DNA from: Morganella morganii
Lineage (GTDB): Bacteria > Pseudomonadota > Gammaproteobacteria > Enterobacterales > Enterobacteriaceae
Assembly: GCF_019242955.1 (NCBI RefSeq)
Contig: NZ_CP066129.1
Coordinates: forward strand, 2,294,001-2,358,000
Reading direction: 5' to 3'
Length of the DNA: 64,000 nt
Shown here: positions 28,405 to 39,937 of the stretch, in pieces
Layout of the letters: every line of letters begins with the position of its first letter
Numbering within the stretch: the stretch's first letter is position 1
Made by a program: the position numbers and the translations under genes
Notes under the pieces: model-generated
Database searches by the model: none
Seen by the model: the letters and a program-made list of their open reading frames with translations, nothing else
What the model was told of the DNA's origin: nothing

Positions 28405-29475
28405 TTACAGGGCGGATTTTTCCGCACTTTTCCCTTTCGGGACGGCCTGTTTAAGCTGCTGTAACAACTGTTTACGGAAATCCATCAGTTTAGGTTTATC
28501 CGTTGTGGTCCAGGGCAGCGGACGGCATAACTCCATCGCCTTGATCCCCAGACGGGCAGTCAGCAGCCCGGCTCCCATACCCTGCGCCGCACGGGCAGAT
28601 AACCGTGCGGTGATGTCCTGAGAAAGCCAGTCCATTCCCACCTCACGGATAAGCTCGGAGGCCCCCGCGAAAGCAATATTCAGCAGAACCAGTTTAAACA
28701 GACGCAGACGACTGTAATAGCCCAGTTCAATACCGTAAATCGCCGCCACCTGGTTGATCAGCCGGATATTACGCCAGGCAATAAAGGCCATATCCACCAG
28801 TGCCAGCGGACTGACAGCAATCATCAGCGCGGATTCCGCCGCAAAACGGCTGATCACCCGGCGCGCCTGTTCATCGGTCACCGGCTGAACAATCTGACAG
28901 TAAAGCGTCACCACTTCGCGATCGTTATGGCTGCTCTGTAACAGGCTCTGCCATTGCTGTAACGCCGGATGGTGTGACGGGATATTGGCCTGTTTTGCCA
29001 GTTTTTCGCAAAATGCGCGTCCGTCACCGATACGGTGGCTTTGCAGCAGCTCTTCTGCCGCTTCACGCTCTGTGGCGCGCTGACGCAGGCGGTACATGCG
29101 CCGCCATTCCGTGATAACAGACCCGGCCGCGGCAATCAGCACCAGAAACGTCGCGGCGATCCCGCCGAGGGCAGTCCAGTCATTACCTGTCCACGCATCA
29201 TTCACCCACTGAATCAGTTGTGCGACGGCGCTGATCCCCAGCAATCCACCCGCGACAAACACCAGTTTACGCCACAGGCTGCGCCGGGGTTTCAGTGCCT
29301 GAATAAGCAGGGCTTCTGCTTCCCCTTCTGACTCCTGTTCCGCCGTGAATTCCGCGCGTTCAAACTGTATGCTGTCATCGTCCGCAAACTGTTGTGCCGG
29401 TTTTAACGTTTCCTGTACCGGCGGCGCTAACGGCGCTTCCTCAAAATCAATCCGGGATTTTATCGGCTCACTCAT
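28405..29475 (-). CDS. ycjF: YcjF membrane protein (UPF0283)
   Basis: A 356-aa inner-membrane protein. The segments [64 protein letters not shown] and [11 protein letters not shown] are close to E. coli YcjF. Two N-terminal helices span about residues 68-112. Its start overlaps the ycjX stop as ATGA, so the two are translationally coupled. Role unknown; it belongs to the phage-shock regulon in enterics. Last gene of pspABCD-ycjXF. Confidence 0.93.
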   Translation of the reverse strand: MSEPIKSRIDFEEAPLAPPVQETLKPAQQFADDDSIQFERAEFTAEQESEGEAEALLIQALKPRRSLWRKLVFVAGGLLGISAVAQLIQWVNDAWTGNDWTALGGIAATFLVLIAAAGSVITEWRRMYRLRQRATEREAAEELLQSHRIGDGRAFCEKLAKQANIPSHHPALQQWQSLLQSSHNDREVVTLYCQIVQPVTDEQARRVISRFAAESALMIAVSPLALVDMAFIAWRNIRLINQVAAIYGIELGYYSRLRLFKLVLLNIAFAGASELIREVGMDWLSQDITARLSARAAQGMGAGLLTARLGIKAMELCRPLPWTTTDKPKLMDFRKQLLQQLKQAVPKGKSAEKSAL

Positions 29476-30869
29476 GACAGTTTATCTCCCAGTAAAAACT
29501 CCATCGCGCTGTCCATCCGGATATGCGGCAGCGGTGTATCCATCCGCATCGGTAACGGCCGGAAAGATTCAAACTGAAACCCCTGCTGCTGCCAGAAGTC
29601 TGCATCCGGCAACCGCTTCGGCACTTCGCCCGGATAGAACGTCAGCGGGGCGTTGTCTGCCAGCCGGGTACCTTTCAGTGCCGGCATTTTTTCCCCGTTA
29701 TGCATCACCATGCCGTATTCAGTAGCCTGTACCGAGGCCAGCCCGGTGCAGTCCATTTTAATCCCCTCAAAAGCAGCCTGCTGCCAGGCTGACTGCGTCA
29801 GCTGCTGAAGCAGCGCAACAAGGTTCGCATGCTGGTCAGCGGTGACATGATCCGCTTTGCTGGCGGCGAACAGCAGTTTATCAATACAGGGGGAAAACAG
29901 ACGGCGTAATAATGTGCGTTTGCCGTAATGGAAACTCTGCATCAGCTGGGTCAGCGCCAGGCGCATATCCGTAAACGCCTGCGGCCCGCTGTTAAGCGGG
30001 GTCAGGCAGTCCACCAGCACAACCTGGCGGTCGAAATGCTGAAAATAGTGTTTATAGAAACCTTTGACCACATGGTCACAATAGTATTGATAACGGTCAC
30101 GCAGCATGCCGAGCACACTGCTTTTCGCCGCTTTGGCGAGCCGGGACGGGTCGGGCATCAGGTCGGTGATAAACGGGAAAAATTGCAGCCCCGGTGCACC
30201 GGCCATATCTCCCGGCAGCACAAAACGGCCGGGCTGGATAAAGTGAAATCCCGCCGCTTTGCAGCGGTGAAGGTAGTCCGTATACGCCTGTGCGATTGCC
30301 GCCAGCTGCTGTTCATCCGCAGGAGCATCCGGGTCAAGCTGACGGCACAGTGCCAGCCACGGCTCCGCCCATTCGCCCCGCTCACCTTTGAGCAGCGTTT
30401 TCATCTGCTGCGACCAGGTCAGGTAATCCTGTTCCAGCATCGGCAGATCCAGCAGCCACTCTCCCGGATAATCAACGATTTCCAGATAGAGCGAGGACGT
30501 TTCCTTAAAATGACGCAGCAGGCTGTCCTGCGTGCGGTAGCGCAGTTTCAGACGGATTTCGCTGACACCGCGCGTCGGTACCGGCCAGTCCGGCGGCGTG
30601 CCGTACAGTGAGGCAAGCCCCTCATCATAAGCAAAGCGCGGAACCCCCAGGTCCCGCTGCGGGATCCGTTTTACGCCGAGAATGCGCCCGTCACGGGCAG
30701 CCGAAAACAGCGGCAGACGTGCGCCGCTCTGTACATTCATCAGCTGATTAACAAACGAGGTAATAAACGCGGTCTTGCCGCTGCGGCTCAATCCGGTAAC
30801 GGCAAGACGAAGATGACGATCCAGCCCGCGGTTAACGAGGGCGCTCAGCTCATTTTGCAGACGTTTCAT
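29472..30869 (-). CDS. ycjX: YcjX P-loop GTPase-like protein (DUF463)
   Basis: A 465-aa protein with Walker [11 protein letters not shown] at residues 30-39 and [17 protein letters not shown] (DxxG-type switch). I start at [19 protein letters not shown] (30869), as in E. coli, rather than 30893. The start overlaps the end of pspD by about 20 nt. Part of the psp transcript; likely a stress-related nucleotide-binding protein at the membrane, mechanism unknown. Confidence 0.93.
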   Translation of the reverse strand: MKRLQNELSALVNRGLDRHLRLAVTGLSRSGKTAFITSFVNQLMNVQSGARLPLFSAARDGRILGVKRIPQRDLGVPRFAYDEGLASLYGTPPDWPVPTRGVSEIRLKLRYRTQDSLLRHFKETSSLYLEIVDYPGEWLLDLPMLEQDYLTWSQQMKTLLKGERGEWAEPWLALCRQLDPDAPADEQQLAAIAQAYTDYLHRCKAAGFHFIQPGRFVLPGDMAGAPGLQFFPFITDLMPDPSRLAKAAKSSVLGMLRDRYQYYCDHVVKGFYKHYFQHFDRQVVLVDCLTPLNSGPQAFTDMRLALTQLMQSFHYGKRTLLRRLFSPCIDKLLFAASKADHVTADQHANLVALLQQLTQSAWQQAAFEGIKMDCTGLASVQATEYGMVMHNGEKMPALKGTRLADNAPLTFYPGEVPKRLPDADFWQQQGFQFESFRPLPMRMDTPLPHIRMDSAMEFLLGDKLS

Positions 30870-31086
30870 AATTCTCCGGTGTAAAACGGCCAATGACTTT
30901 TTTCATACCGGCACGGATAACAGGTTCCAGTACCAGTATTGCCGCCCCGCGCAAGGCCGGACGGGTAACTGATTTCAGAATCACACCTGCAATACCGGCA
31001 GGTGCAGCCGCCAGCGCTGCCGTGGTTAACAGCTGCGCCCCGGTTTTTCCGGCACGCAGCAGCGTGTGTTTATCCGGCCATTTCAT
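30850..31086 (-). CDS. pspD: Phage shock protein PspD
   Basis: A 78-aa protein with one long hydrophobic stretch (LLTTAALAAAPAGIAGVIL) and a second amphipathic one, probably a peripheral or single-pass inner-membrane protein. Its place between pspC and ycjX fixes identity; sequence alone is weakly conserved. No clear function is known; it is co-induced with PspA. Confidence 0.85.
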   Translation of the reverse strand: MKWPDKHTLLRAGKTGAQLLTTAALAAAPAGIAGVILKSVTRPALRGAAILVLEPVIRAGMKKVIGRFTPENYETSAK

Positions 31087-31106
31087 CGTATTCTCCGTTT
31101 GTCCGG

Positions 31107-31460
31107 TTACAAATCACGGAAGCGGCGGTTGAGAGCATATTGTTCCGATGTTACATAGCGCTCAATGTCGCGGACCCGTTTTTCAGTGCGTGCCAGACTG
31201 CGTTCCGTCTGCTCCAGCAGCATGGCGGCATTCGGTCCGCCATCACGGCCGGGATAATCACGCGGCACCACCGGCAGTACCATCCCCAGTAAAATATAGA
31301 GGGTGATAGTCAGCCAGAAGAAGCCGGTAAATGTCGCAACCACCGCGATAATGCGGATCATCCAGGCCGGAACCTCAAAATAGTTGGCAATACCGGCACA
31401 TACGCCCCGGAACATACCGTCATCCGGATAGCGGTACAGTTTACGTGACTGAAATTCCAT
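31107..31460 (-). CDS. pspC: Phage shock protein PspC
   Basis: A 117-aa inner-membrane protein with the PspC domain (KLYRYPDDGMFRGVCAGIANYFEVPAWMIRIIAV) and a second hydrophobic helix (FFWLTITLYILLGMVLPVV), then a cytoplasmic or periplasmic charged tail (ERSLARTEKRVRDIERYV). With PspB it senses inner-membrane stress and releases PspF from PspA. Its start overlaps the pspB stop by one base. Confidence 0.95.
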   Translation of the reverse strand: MEFQSRKLYRYPDDGMFRGVCAGIANYFEVPAWMIRIIAVVATFTGFFWLTITLYILLGMVLPVVPRDYPGRDGGPNAAMLLEQTERSLARTEKRVRDIERYVTSEQYALNRRFRDL

Positions 31461-31681
31461 TATGATTGCCTCCAGCCCGGATTTTCCGCATCCAGAATCG
31501 CTTCCAGGGTTTTAATCCGTGCTTCCATCTGCTGAGCATTTTCCGCCAGCGCCGCAAGGCGGCGGGTTTCGAATTCACCGGCCCGGCTTCCCCGCTGACT
31601 GTTATAGTGCAGCCATAACCAGATCGGCAGCACGAACAACACAAAAATTGTCAGTGGTATACCTAAAAATACAAATGCCAT
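31460..31681 (-). CDS. pspB: Phage shock protein PspB
   Basis: A 73-aa protein: N-terminal membrane helix (MAFVFLGIPLTIFVLFVLPIWLWLHY) and a basic, Ala/Glu-rich coiled-coil cytoplasmic tail (RLAALAENAQQMEARIKTLEAIL). It pairs with PspC to bind PspA during membrane stress. Confidence 0.95.
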   Translation of the reverse strand: MAFVFLGIPLTIFVLFVLPIWLWLHYNSQRGSRAGEFETRRLAALAENAQQMEARIKTLEAILDAENPGWRQS

Positions 31682-31726
31682 ATGTTTGTCCTTAATGGTA
31701 TTAATTCAGGAAAGCCTGTACCGACC

Positions 31727-32401
31727 TTATTCGCCCTTCTCTTCTTTTTCAAGACGTGCTTTGATGGCCGCGATTTGTGCGCTGATCTCATCTTCTGCTT
31801 TCAGTTCGGCAAACTGCTGTTCCAGTGATTTTTCTTTCCCCAGACCATAGCTTGCGGCTTCGCCTTCCATGTGGTCAATCCGCGCTTCAAACTGCTCAAA
31901 GCGGGCCATTGCTTCGTCCATCCGGCCGCTGTCGAGCTGACGGCGCACCGCACGGGACGATTTTGCCGCTTCGTGACGCACCACCATGGATTGCTGGCGG
32001 GCACGGGTTTCGGTCAGTTTTTGTTCCAGTTCGTTAATTTCATTTTTCAGCCGGGCGATAGTTTCGTCCAGAATAATCAGCTCATGGCGCAGGGTATCGA
32101 CATGGCTTTCCACACGCTGTTTTTCCAGCAGTGCGGCACGCGCCAGATCTTCTTTCCCTTTGACAATCGCCAGTTCCGCTTTTTCCTGCCAGTCACTCAC
32201 CTGACGCTCACCGCCTTCAATCTGACGTGACAGATTTTTGCGTTCCGCCAGTGTGCGGGCAGAGGTGGAGCGGATTTCCACCAGCATATCTTCCATTTCC
32301 TGAATCATCAGGCGGATCATTTTCTGCGGATCTTCCGCTTTATCCAGCAGCGATGCAACGTTGGCGTTAATGATATCGGCAAAACGTGAAAAAATTCCCA
32401 T
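31727..32401 (-). CDS. pspA: Phage shock protein PspA
   Basis: A 224-aa ESCRT-III-like coiled-coil protein. [40 protein letters not shown] is the typical amphipathic N-terminus; long heptad stretches follow. It binds PspF and silences it without stress; on stress it coats and stabilises the inner membrane. First gene of the operon, under the sigma-54 promoter at 32451-32466. Confidence 0.97.
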   Translation of the reverse strand: MGIFSRFADIINANVASLLDKAEDPQKMIRLMIQEMEDMLVEIRSTSARTLAERKNLSRQIEGGERQVSDWQEKAELAIVKGKEDLARAALLEKQRVESHVDTLRHELIILDETIARLKNEINELEQKLTETRARQQSMVVRHEAAKSSRAVRRQLDSGRMDEAMARFEQFEARIDHMEGEAASYGLGKEKSLEQQFAELKAEDEISAQIAAIKARLEKEEKGE

Positions 32402-32450
32402 GATTGATGTCCTTTTATCAGCAATTATGTCTTATGACACGATTACTATT

Positions 32451-32466
32451 ACAAGATGCGTGCCAA
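32451..32466 (-). promoter_or_regulatory. Sigma-54 promoter of the psp operon
   Basis: Bottom strand reads TTGGCACGCATCTTGT, matching the -24/-12 pattern (TGGCACG-N4-TTGC) apart from T at the last position. It lies about 50-65 nt before the pspA ATG. Confidence 0.85.
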
Positions 32467-32540
32467 TTCTGTGAATATTTTTATCCTTTTGTTTTTTATC
32501 GGATTTATTTATTTCCCTTTTGTCCTGACTTTTTGTAGAG

Positions 32541-32574
32541 TGGTCACATTAACCATTTAATGGTCAAATTAATC
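32541..32574. promoter_or_regulatory. Probable PspF enhancer sites
   Basis: A 20-nt unit beginning TGGTCACATTAACC is directly followed by TGGTCAAATTAATC (16 of 20 matches across full units), about -100 to -135 from the expected pspA start site, where PspF upstream sites lie in E. coli. The repeats overlap the pspF start, which would give autoregulation. Confidence 0.5.
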
Positions 32575-33561
32575 ATGAAAAATAACACTGAAACCCTGAT
32601 CGGTATCGATAACAACTTTCTCGATGCGCTGGAAAAAGTCTCACAGCTGGCAAAAATTGCCCGTCCGGTACTGATTTGCGGTGAACGCGGCACCGGTAAA
32701 GAGTTATTTGCCCATCGTCTTCATTATCTCTCCCCCCGCTGGGATGAGCCGTTTATTGCGCTTAATTGTGCGGCACTGAACGATAATTTACTTGATTCCG
32801 AGCTGTTCGGTCATGAATCCGGGGCATTTACGGGTGCGCAGCGCCGCCATCAGGGACGTTTTGAACGGGCGGATGGCGGAACACTGTTTCTTGATGAGTT
32901 GGGTACAGCACCGCTTACAGTACAGGAAAAATTGCTGCGGGTGATTGAATACGGGGAATTTGAGCGTGTCGGCGGGCAGCAGACACTGAAAGCGGATGTG
33001 CGGATTGTCTGTGCCACCAACGCGGATCTGCCTGCACTGGCGGCAGAGGGAAAGTTTCGCGCGGATTTACTCGATCGCCTGGCCTTTGATGTCGTTAATA
33101 TCCCGCCGCTGCGTGAGCGTCCGCGCGATCTGACCGAACTCGCCGGTCATTTTGCCGTGCAGATGTGTCAGGAGATGGGCACGCCTTTTTTTGCCGGTTT
33201 TTCCCCGCATGCATTACAGCAGATGCAGAGCTATCACTGGCCGGGCAACATCCGTGAGCTGAAAAATGTGATTGAACGGTCATTGTACCGCCAGGGAGAT
33301 ACCACCGGACTGCTGGCGGAACTGGTGATCAATCCGTTTGTCACCACTCAGTCTCATGCGCCGGATACCGGGGAGCCGCCTTTGCCGCCGCTGCCGTTTT
33401 CCCTGAAACAGTGGCAGCACACGCAGGAGAAAGACGCGCTGGATGCCGCGCTGCAACGTGCACAATTTAATCAGCGCGAAGCAGCACAATTGCTGAATCT
33501 GACCTATCATCAGTTTCGCGGATTACTGAAAAAGCATGCCGGCAGCCCGCAGCCGGATTAA
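32575..33561 (+). CDS. pspF: Psp operon transcriptional activator PspF
   Basis: A sigma-54 enhancer-binding protein without a receiver domain, typical for PspF. AAA+ domain: GERGTGKE Walker A, GAFTGA loop (SGAFTGAQRRHQ), ADGGTLFLDEL Walker B, then WPGNIRELKNVIERS and a C-terminal HTH (NQREAAQLLNLTYHQFRGLLKKH). It is divergent from pspA. I start at 32575 by alignment with E. coli; ATG 32560 is in frame too and neither has a clear Shine-Dalgarno, which may keep expression low. Confidence 0.95.
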   Translation: MKNNTETLIGIDNNFLDALEKVSQLAKIARPVLICGERGTGKELFAHRLHYLSPRWDEPFIALNCAALNDNLLDSELFGHESGAFTGAQRRHQGRFERADGGTLFLDELGTAPLTVQEKLLRVIEYGEFERVGGQQTLKADVRIVCATNADLPALAAEGKFRADLLDRLAFDVVNIPPLRERPRDLTELAGHFAVQMCQEMGTPFFAGFSPHALQQMQSYHWPGNIRELKNVIERSLYRQGDTTGLLAELVINPFVTTQSHAPDTGEPPLPPLPFSLKQWQHTQEKDALDAALQRAQFNQREAAQLLNLTYHQFRGLLKKHAGSPQPD

Positions 33562-33632
33562 ATGCTTTCGTTTTTGGTTAGTCTCACAAATTGCGATACA
33601 ATACCCTGTTCATTTTTAACGGTAACTGATTT

Positions 33633-35321
33633 ATGCGCCATTGGATTATCCGGGCATGCGCGGTTCTCCTGCCTGTTTCAGGCTTTGCCGCCGCCCCCGC
33701 CCCGCAGACAGACCAGCCGGTAAAACCGGTAACGGCTCAGACCGCCGCACTGCCGCCTGTCCGCGATACCGGTTTTGTCTACTGTGTGAACGGCAACATC
33801 AGTACATTTAACCCGCAGCTGGCCAGCAGCGGGCTGATTGTCGAACCGCTGGCAGCACAGATTTACGACCGCCTGCTGGATGTTGACCCTTACACTTACC
33901 GCCTGATCCCGGAACTGGCCGCCCGCTGGACCGTACTGGATAACGGTGCGACTTACCGTTTTTATCTGCGCCGTGATACCGATTTTCAGACCACAGACTG
34001 GTTCAAACCGACCCGTAAAATGAATGCGGATGATGTGGTGTTCAGCTTTTCCCGCGTGGTGGATAAACAGAATCCGTATCACTATGTCAACGGCGGGCGT
34101 TATCCCTATTTTGACAGCCTCCAGTTCGCGTCCAACGTTAAATCCATCCGCAAAATCAATAACCACACCGTTGAATTTAAACTGAATACCCCGGATGCCT
34201 CTTTTCTGTGGCACCTGGCAACCCATTACGCCCCCATCCTGTCCAAAGAGTATGCCGATAACCTGCTGAAAACCCGCCGTCAGGAGCAGCTCGACTGGAA
34301 ACCGGTCGGGACCGGGCCGTATTATCTGGATGATTACCAGAGCGGTCAGTTTGTCCGTCTGCAACGCCATGACAATTACCGCAAGGGGAAACCCCGCATG
34401 CAGGAAGTGGTGGTTGATCTCGGGGCGGGCGGTACCGGCAGAATGTCAAAACTGATCACCGGCGAGTGTGATGTGCTGGCCTATCCCGCCGCAAGTCAGT
34501 TGCAGGTACTGCGTGATGATCCGCGCCTGAGTCTGATGCTGCGCCCGGGGATGAATATCGCGTATCTGGCGTTTAACACCAGCAAACCCCCGTTTAATAA
34601 TCCTCAGGCACGCCGTGCGATTGCATACGCGATTAATAATGAGCGCCTGATGAAATCCATCTATTACGGCACGGCGGAAACCGCCGCCTCTATCCTGCCG
34701 CGCGTTTCCTGGGCGTATGATAACCAGGCCCGTGTCACGGAATATAATCCGGAAAAAGCAAAAGCGATGCTCAGTGAACTGGGACTCAGCGATATCACAC
34801 TGAATCTCTGGGTGCCGACCGCTTCGCAGTCTTATAACCCCAGCCCGCTGAAAATGGCCGAGCTGATTCAGGCTGACTTGGCCCGTGCCGGGATTAAAAT
34901 GAACATCCGCCCGGTTGAGGGGCGTTTTCAGGAAAACAGCCTGATGGATCGCAGCCATGATATTACGCTTGCGGGCTGGTCAACCGACAGTAATGACCCG
35001 GACAGTTTTTTCCGCCCGCTGCTCAGCTGTGCGGCCATCGGCTCGCAAACCAACCTGAGCCACTGGTGTTCCCCGGAATTTGATGATGTGATCCACCAGG
35101 CGCTGCTTGAACAGCAACTGAGCAGCCGGATAGAGTATTATCACCAGGCACAGCAGATTCTGGCACAGGATCTGCCGGTGCTGCCGCTGGCTTATTCCCT
35201 GCGTTTGCAGGCATTCCGCTATGATATCAAAGGGCTGGTGCTCAGCGCGTTCGGCAATACCTCCTTTGCGGGGGTTTACCGTGATACCGGGGATGCGCCG
35301 GAACCGGAGGATAAACCATGA
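33633..35321 (+). CDS. sapA: SapA peptide-binding protein
   Basis: A 562-aa periplasmic solute-binding protein (signal ends FAAAPA). [30 protein letters not shown] and [24 protein letters not shown] fit SapA. In Salmonella and Haemophilus it binds antimicrobial peptides for import by SapBCDF; in E. coli the same system is tied to putrescine export. There are about 70 nt after pspF. First gene of sapABCDF; the stop overlaps the sapB start as ATGA. Confidence 0.93.
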   Translation: MRHWIIRACAVLLPVSGFAAAPAPQTDQPVKPVTAQTAALPPVRDTGFVYCVNGNISTFNPQLASSGLIVEPLAAQIYDRLLDVDPYTYRLIPELAARWTVLDNGATYRFYLRRDTDFQTTDWFKPTRKMNADDVVFSFSRVVDKQNPYHYVNGGRYPYFDSLQFASNVKSIRKINNHTVEFKLNTPDASFLWHLATHYAPILSKEYADNLLKTRRQEQLDWKPVGTGPYYLDDYQSGQFVRLQRHDNYRKGKPRMQEVVVDLGAGGTGRMSKLITGECDVLAYPAASQLQVLRDDPRLSLMLRPGMNIAYLAFNTSKPPFNNPQARRAIAYAINNERLMKSIYYGTAETAASILPRVSWAYDNQARVTEYNPEKAKAMLSELGLSDITLNLWVPTASQSYNPSPLKMAELIQADLARAGIKMNIRPVEGRFQENSLMDRSHDITLAGWSTDSNDPDSFFRPLLSCAAIGSQTNLSHWCSPEFDDVIHQALLEQQLSSRIEYYHQAQQILAQDLPVLPLAYSLRLQAFRYDIKGLVLSAFGNTSFAGVYRDTGDAPEPEDKP

Positions 35322-36283
35322 TCATTTTTATTCTTCGCCGTCTGCTGCTGGTGCTGATCACTCTCTGCTTTCTGTCTGTTCTCAGTTTCAGCCTGAGTTA
35401 TTTTCCGGCCAACGCACCACTAAGCGGCGCGTCTCTGACAGATGCGGTGCTGTTCTATTATAAGAGCCTGTTTTCATGGGATTTCGGCAGTTCAGTCATT
35501 AATGGTGAACCGATCAGCCAGCAGTTATGGGCGGTACTGCCCGCCACACTGGAGCTGTGCGGTCTGGCGTTCATGCTGGCGCTGGTGATCGGCATTCCTG
35601 CCGGGATTATCGCCGGGGTCTGGCGCAATAAGATGGCGGATATCACCATCAGCACCTTTGCCCTGGTCGGTTTTTCGGTTCCGGTATTCGGGCTGGCGCT
35701 GCTGCTCACGCTGTTCTTCTCTCTGCGGCTGGACTGGCTGCCGGTCTCAGGACGTATTGACCTGCTGTATGATTTAACACCGGTCACCGGATTTGCGGTG
35801 ATCGATGCCTGGCTGTCCGATTCACCGTACCGGCAGGCGATGATCCTCAATGTGCTGTCCCATATGGTGCTGCCGGTGATCACCCTTTCCATCGCGCCGA
35901 TGACTGAAGTTATCCGCCTGATGCGTACCAGTACCGAAGAGATTATCAGCCAGAACTATATTAAGGCCGCCGCTATCCGCGGGTTATCACGTCTGACGAT
36001 TATCCGCCGCCACCTGCTGCATAATGCGCTGCCGCCGGTGATCCCGAAACTCGGGTTGCAGTTCTCCACCATGCTGACGCTGGCAATGGTGACGGAAGTG
36101 GTGTTTAACTGGCCGGGGATCGGCCGCTGGCTGATCACCGCTATCCGCCAGCAGGACTTTGCCGCGATTTCTGCCGGTGTCATGCTGGTCGGTGCCATGG
36201 TGATTATTGTCAATATGCTGTCAGATATTCTGGGCGCCGTCAGCAGCCCGCTGAAACATAAGGAATGGTATGCCTTCAGATAA
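35318..36283 (+). CDS. sapB: SapB permease
   Basis: A 321-aa inner-membrane permease of the DppB/OppB type: N-terminal helix [20 protein letters not shown], six helices in all, and the EAA loop [21 protein letters not shown] near residue 210. Overlaps sapA by 4 nt and sapC by 14 nt. Confidence 0.95.
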   Translation: MIIFILRRLLLVLITLCFLSVLSFSLSYFPANAPLSGASLTDAVLFYYKSLFSWDFGSSVINGEPISQQLWAVLPATLELCGLAFMLALVIGIPAGIIAGVWRNKMADITISTFALVGFSVPVFGLALLLTLFFSLRLDWLPVSGRIDLLYDLTPVTGFAVIDAWLSDSPYRQAMILNVLSHMVLPVITLSIAPMTEVIRLMRTSTEEIISQNYIKAAAIRGLSRLTIIRRHLLHNALPPVIPKLGLQFSTMLTLAMVTEVVFNWPGIGRWLITAIRQQDFAAISAGVMLVGAMVIIVNMLSDILGAVSSPLKHKEWYAFR

Positions 36284-37160
36284 TTTCTACCGTGAAGACC
36301 GGATGCCGTCCCCGGGGCGGGTTATCTGGCAGCATTTCACCGCAGATATTCCGGCAATGATCGGCTTTTACGGAGTACTGTTTCTGATTGCGCTGTCAAT
36401 CGCCGGCTCCTGGATAGCACCTTATGCCCTCGATCAGCAGTTTGCCGGCCACCAGTTATTACCGCCGTCCTGGTCCCATTACGGGAATGTCGCATTCTTC
36501 CTCGGTACGGACGATCTCGGCCGCGATATTTTCAGCCGTCTTATCCTCGGCACACAATCGACTTTCGGCGGCGCATTGCTGGTCACTGTCACCGCCACTG
36601 TCGCCGGTATTATTATCGGCTGTCTCGCGGGAATGACCTCCGGTCTGCGCTCCGCCATCTTTAATCATATGTTTGATACCCTGCTGGCACTGCCTTCTCT
36701 GCTGCTGGCGATTATTGTTGTGGCATTTTTCGGTGCCAGTCTCAGTCACGCGATGATCGCCGTGGCGCTGGCACTGCTGCCCCGTATTGTGCGGATGATT
36801 TATATCGCAGTACATGATGAGCTTGATAAGGAATATGTGATTGCCGCCCGCCTCGACGGCGCCTCCAATCTCAATATTCTTATACACACTGTACTGCCGA
36901 ATATCAGTGCGGTAACCGTTACCGAACTGACGCGCGCCCTGTCTATTGCCATTCTGGATATTGCCGCACTCGGTTTTCTGGAGCTGGGGGCACAACTGCC
37001 GTCACCGGAATGGGGAGCTATGCTCGGGGATTCGCTGGAACTGATTTATGTCGCCCCCTGGACGGTACTCCTGCCGGGAACCGCTATACTTATCAGTGTA
37101 TTGCTGGTAAATCTGCTCGGCACCGGATTACAGCGCGCCATTAATGCGGGAGTTGAATAA
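36270..37160 (+). CDS. sapC: SapC permease
   Basis: A 296-aa DppC/OppC-type permease: [19 protein letters not shown] and the EAA loop [24 protein letters not shown] are diagnostic. Pairs with SapB to form the channel. Stop and next start share TAATG with sapD. Confidence 0.95.
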   Translation: MPSDNFYREDRMPSPGRVIWQHFTADIPAMIGFYGVLFLIALSIAGSWIAPYALDQQFAGHQLLPPSWSHYGNVAFFLGTDDLGRDIFSRLILGTQSTFGGALLVTVTATVAGIIIGCLAGMTSGLRSAIFNHMFDTLLALPSLLLAIIVVAFFGASLSHAMIAVALALLPRIVRMIYIAVHDELDKEYVIAARLDGASNLNILIHTVLPNISAVTVTELTRALSIAILDIAALGFLELGAQLPSPEWGAMLGDSLELIYVAPWTVLLPGTAILISVLLVNLLGTGLQRAINAGVE

Positions 37161-38152
37161 TGCCGTTACTGGATATCCGCAATTTAACCATTGAATTTAT
37201 GACAGCTGCCGGGCCGGTCAAGGCCGTTGATCGTGTGACACTGTCCCTGACCGAGGGCGAGTTCCGCGGGCTTGCCGGGGAATCCGGTTCGGGTAAGAGC
37301 CTGATCGCCAAAGCGATTGCCGGTATTACCAAAGATAATCTGCGGGTAACCGCTGACCGGTTCCGCTTTAATGATATCGATTTACTGAAACTCTCCCCCC
37401 GTCAGCGCCGCCGGGTGATTGGCCATAATGTGTCGATGATTTTCCAGGAGCCGCAATCCTGCCTGGATCCGTCAGAAAATATCGGTAAACAACTGATTCA
37501 GACCATCCCCGGCTGGACTTACAAAGGCCGCTGGTGGCAACGCTTTCACTGGCGCAAACGCCGTGCGATTGAGCTGCTGCACCGCGTCGGTATTAAAGAT
37601 CACAAAGATGTGATGAGCAGTTATCCCTATGAACTGACCGAGGGAGAATGCCAGAAGGTGATGATTGCCATCGCCCTGGCCAATCAGCCACGCCTGCTGA
37701 TCGCCGATGAGCCGACCAACGCCATGGAACCCGATACACAGGCACAGATTTTCCGTCTGCTGACCCGGCTGAACCAGAACAACAATATGACGATTCTGCT
37801 GATCAGCCACGATTTGCAGTTAATGAGCCAGCTGGTTGATCGTATTAATGTGCTCTACTGCGGACAGACAGTGGAGAGCGCCGAGCCGGATGACCTGCTG
37901 CTCAAACCGCATCATCCGTATACTCAGGCTCTGATGCGGGCTATCCCTGATTTTGAGAAGCCGCTGGCGCACAAATGTCGTCTGAATACCCTGCCGGGAG
38001 CGATACCGTCACTGGAGCATCTGCCGGTCGGCTGCCGTCTGGGGCCACGCTGTCCGTATGCCCAGAAAGTGTGCATTGATGCACCGCGTCTGCGGACCGT
38101 CAAAAACCGCAGTTTTGCCTGCCACTTCCCGCTGAATATGGAGGACGTATAA
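37160..38152 (+). CDS. sapD: SapD ATPase
   Basis: A 330-aa peptide-transporter ATPase: Walker A GESGSGKS, Walker B LLIADEPT, and the C-terminal oligopeptide-ATPase extension with [14 protein letters not shown] cysteines. The ABC signature is the altered LTEGE instead of LSGGQ, as in E. coli SapD. In E. coli, SapD also confers ATP-dependence on TrkG/TrkH K+ uptake. TAATG overlaps on both sides. Confidence 0.95.
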   Translation: MPLLDIRNLTIEFMTAAGPVKAVDRVTLSLTEGEFRGLAGESGSGKSLIAKAIAGITKDNLRVTADRFRFNDIDLLKLSPRQRRRVIGHNVSMIFQEPQSCLDPSENIGKQLIQTIPGWTYKGRWWQRFHWRKRRAIELLHRVGIKDHKDVMSSYPYELTEGECQKVMIAIALANQPRLLIADEPTNAMEPDTQAQIFRLLTRLNQNNNMTILLISHDLQLMSQLVDRINVLYCGQTVESAEPDDLLLKPHHPYTQALMRAIPDFEKPLAHKCRLNTLPGAIPSLEHLPVGCRLGPRCPYAQKVCIDAPRLRTVKNRSFACHFPLNMEDV

Positions 38153-38961
38153 TGCCCGGTCCGCTGCTGGAAGTTAAAAATCTGAGCAAAACGTTCCGTT
38201 ACCGGGATGGCTTTTTCCGCCGTCACCGGCTTGAAGCGGTCAAACCGGTCAGTTTTACACTGCAACCCGGCCAGACACTCGCGATTACCGGCGCAAACGG
38301 CTCCGGAAAATCCACTCTGGCCCGGATGTTATCCGGTATGATTGAGCCGAGCGGCGGGGAAATTTTGATCGACAAACACAAGCTGACGTTCGGTGATTAC
38401 AGTTACCGCAGCCAGCGTATCCGGATGATATTCCAGGACCCGGCCACCTCACTCAATCCGCGTCAGCGTACCGGGCAGATTCTCGAGCTGCCGCTGATGC
38501 TCAATACTGATCTGGATGCCACCGGACGCCGTCTGCGTATTAACGCGACACTGCGTCAGGTCGGTCTGCTGCCTGATCACGCGGATTATTATCCGCACAT
38601 GCTGGCCTCCGGACAAAAGCAGCGCGTAGCACTCGCCCGCGCCCTGATTTTGCAGCCGGAAGTGATTGTGGCGGATGAAGCACTGGCGTCTCTGGATATG
38701 TCATTACGTTCACAAATTATTAATCTGATCCTGGAACTCCAGGAAACGCAGAAAATTGCCTATATTTATGTCACACAGCATCTGGGCATGGCAAAACATG
38801 TCAGTGACCAGATACTGGTGATGCATAACGGCGAAGTCGTCGAGCGCGGTAACACTGCGGAAGTGCTGGCATCACCGCTGCACGATGTGACGCGTCGTCT
38901 TATCACCAGCCATTTTGGTGAAGCATTGTCCGCCGAGGCCTGGCGTCAGGATGTGGATTAA
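38152..38961 (+). CDS. sapF: SapF ATPase
   Basis: A 269-aa ATPase: GANGSGKSTLARML Walker A, LASGQKQRVALARALIL signature, VIVADEALASLDMS Walker B (Ala after Glu where many have Pro). Last gene of the sap operon; fabI follows after about 140 nt with its own start signals. Confidence 0.95.
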   Translation: MPGPLLEVKNLSKTFRYRDGFFRRHRLEAVKPVSFTLQPGQTLAITGANGSGKSTLARMLSGMIEPSGGEILIDKHKLTFGDYSYRSQRIRMIFQDPATSLNPRQRTGQILELPLMLNTDLDATGRRLRINATLRQVGLLPDHADYYPHMLASGQKQRVALARALILQPEVIVADEALASLDMSLRSQIINLILELQETQKIAYIYVTQHLGMAKHVSDQILVMHNGEVVERGNTAEVLASPLHDVTRRLITSHFGEALSAEAWRQDVD

Positions 38962-39099
38962 CTTCCGCAGTTCTGATAGTTCAGGCCGGTTACATCTTAA
39001 TTTCCGGTAATCTGTTAATATCCGCCGGATTTTTTATAACCGCGTCACCTGCCGGATGTGCGGCACAGAGGGTGACAGAGAACACACAAGGAAACTGCT

Positions 39100-39888
39100 A
39101 TGGGTTTTATGACCGGTAAACGCATCCTGATCACAGGGGTTGCAAGCAAATTATCGATTGCTTACGGTATTGCCAAAGCAATGCGTGAACAGGGGGCCGA
39201 ACTTGCTTTCACTTATCAGAATGACAAGCTGAAGCCCCGTGTTGAAGAGTTCGCTCAGTCTCTGGGTTCCTCCGTCGTTCTGCCTTGTGATGTGGCAGAA
39301 GATGAAAGCATCGGAAATCTGTTCACTGAGTTAGCCAAAGTCTGGCCGAAATTTGACGGTTTTGTTCACTCCATCGGCTTTGCACCGGCGGATCAGTTAG
39401 ACGGCGATTATGTGGATGCGGTGACCCGTGAAGGCTTCCGCATTGCCCACGACATCAGCGCATACAGCTTTGTGGCGATGGCAAAAGCCTGCCGCAGTAT
39501 GCTGAACCCGAACTCTGCCCTTCTCACACTCTCTTATCTGGGTGCGGAACGCGCTATCCCTAACTACAACACCATGGGTCTTGCAAAAGCCTCTCTGGAA
39601 GCGAACGTCCGTTATATGGCGAATGCGATGGGGAAAGAAACAATCCGTGTTAATGCGGTTTCTGCCGGTCCTATCCGGACACTGGCGGCATCCGGGATTA
39701 AAGATTTCCGTAAAATGTTGTCACACTGCGAAGCAGTTACTCCGCTGCGCCGTACAGTCACCACCGAAGATGTGGGTAACGCGGCAGCGTTCCTGTGTTC
39801 TGATCTGGCAGGCGGTATCACCGGTGAAATACTGCACGTTGACGGCGGTTTCAGTATCGCGGCAATGAATGAGCTGGAACTGAAATAA
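39100..39888 (+). CDS. fabI: Enoyl-ACP reductase FabI
   Basis: A 262-aa NADH-dependent SDR that completes each fatty acid elongation cycle and is the triclosan target. Catalytic Y146, Y156 and K163 are in place ([20 protein letters not shown]), and the [10 protein letters not shown] loop near residue 93 is wild-type-like. AAGGA precedes ATG by 8 nt. Confidence 0.97.
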   Translation: MGFMTGKRILITGVASKLSIAYGIAKAMREQGAELAFTYQNDKLKPRVEEFAQSLGSSVVLPCDVAEDESIGNLFTELAKVWPKFDGFVHSIGFAPADQLDGDYVDAVTREGFRIAHDISAYSFVAMAKACRSMLNPNSALLTLSYLGAERAIPNYNTMGLAKASLEANVRYMANAMGKETIRVNAVSAGPIRTLAASGIKDFRKMLSHCEAVTPLRRTVTTEDVGNAAAFLCSDLAGGITGEILHVDGGFSIAAMNELELK

Positions 39889-39937
39889 TACGGCTTCTGT
39901 CCGGTTTTTCATTAAGATCACCGCCGGACAAATCAGT

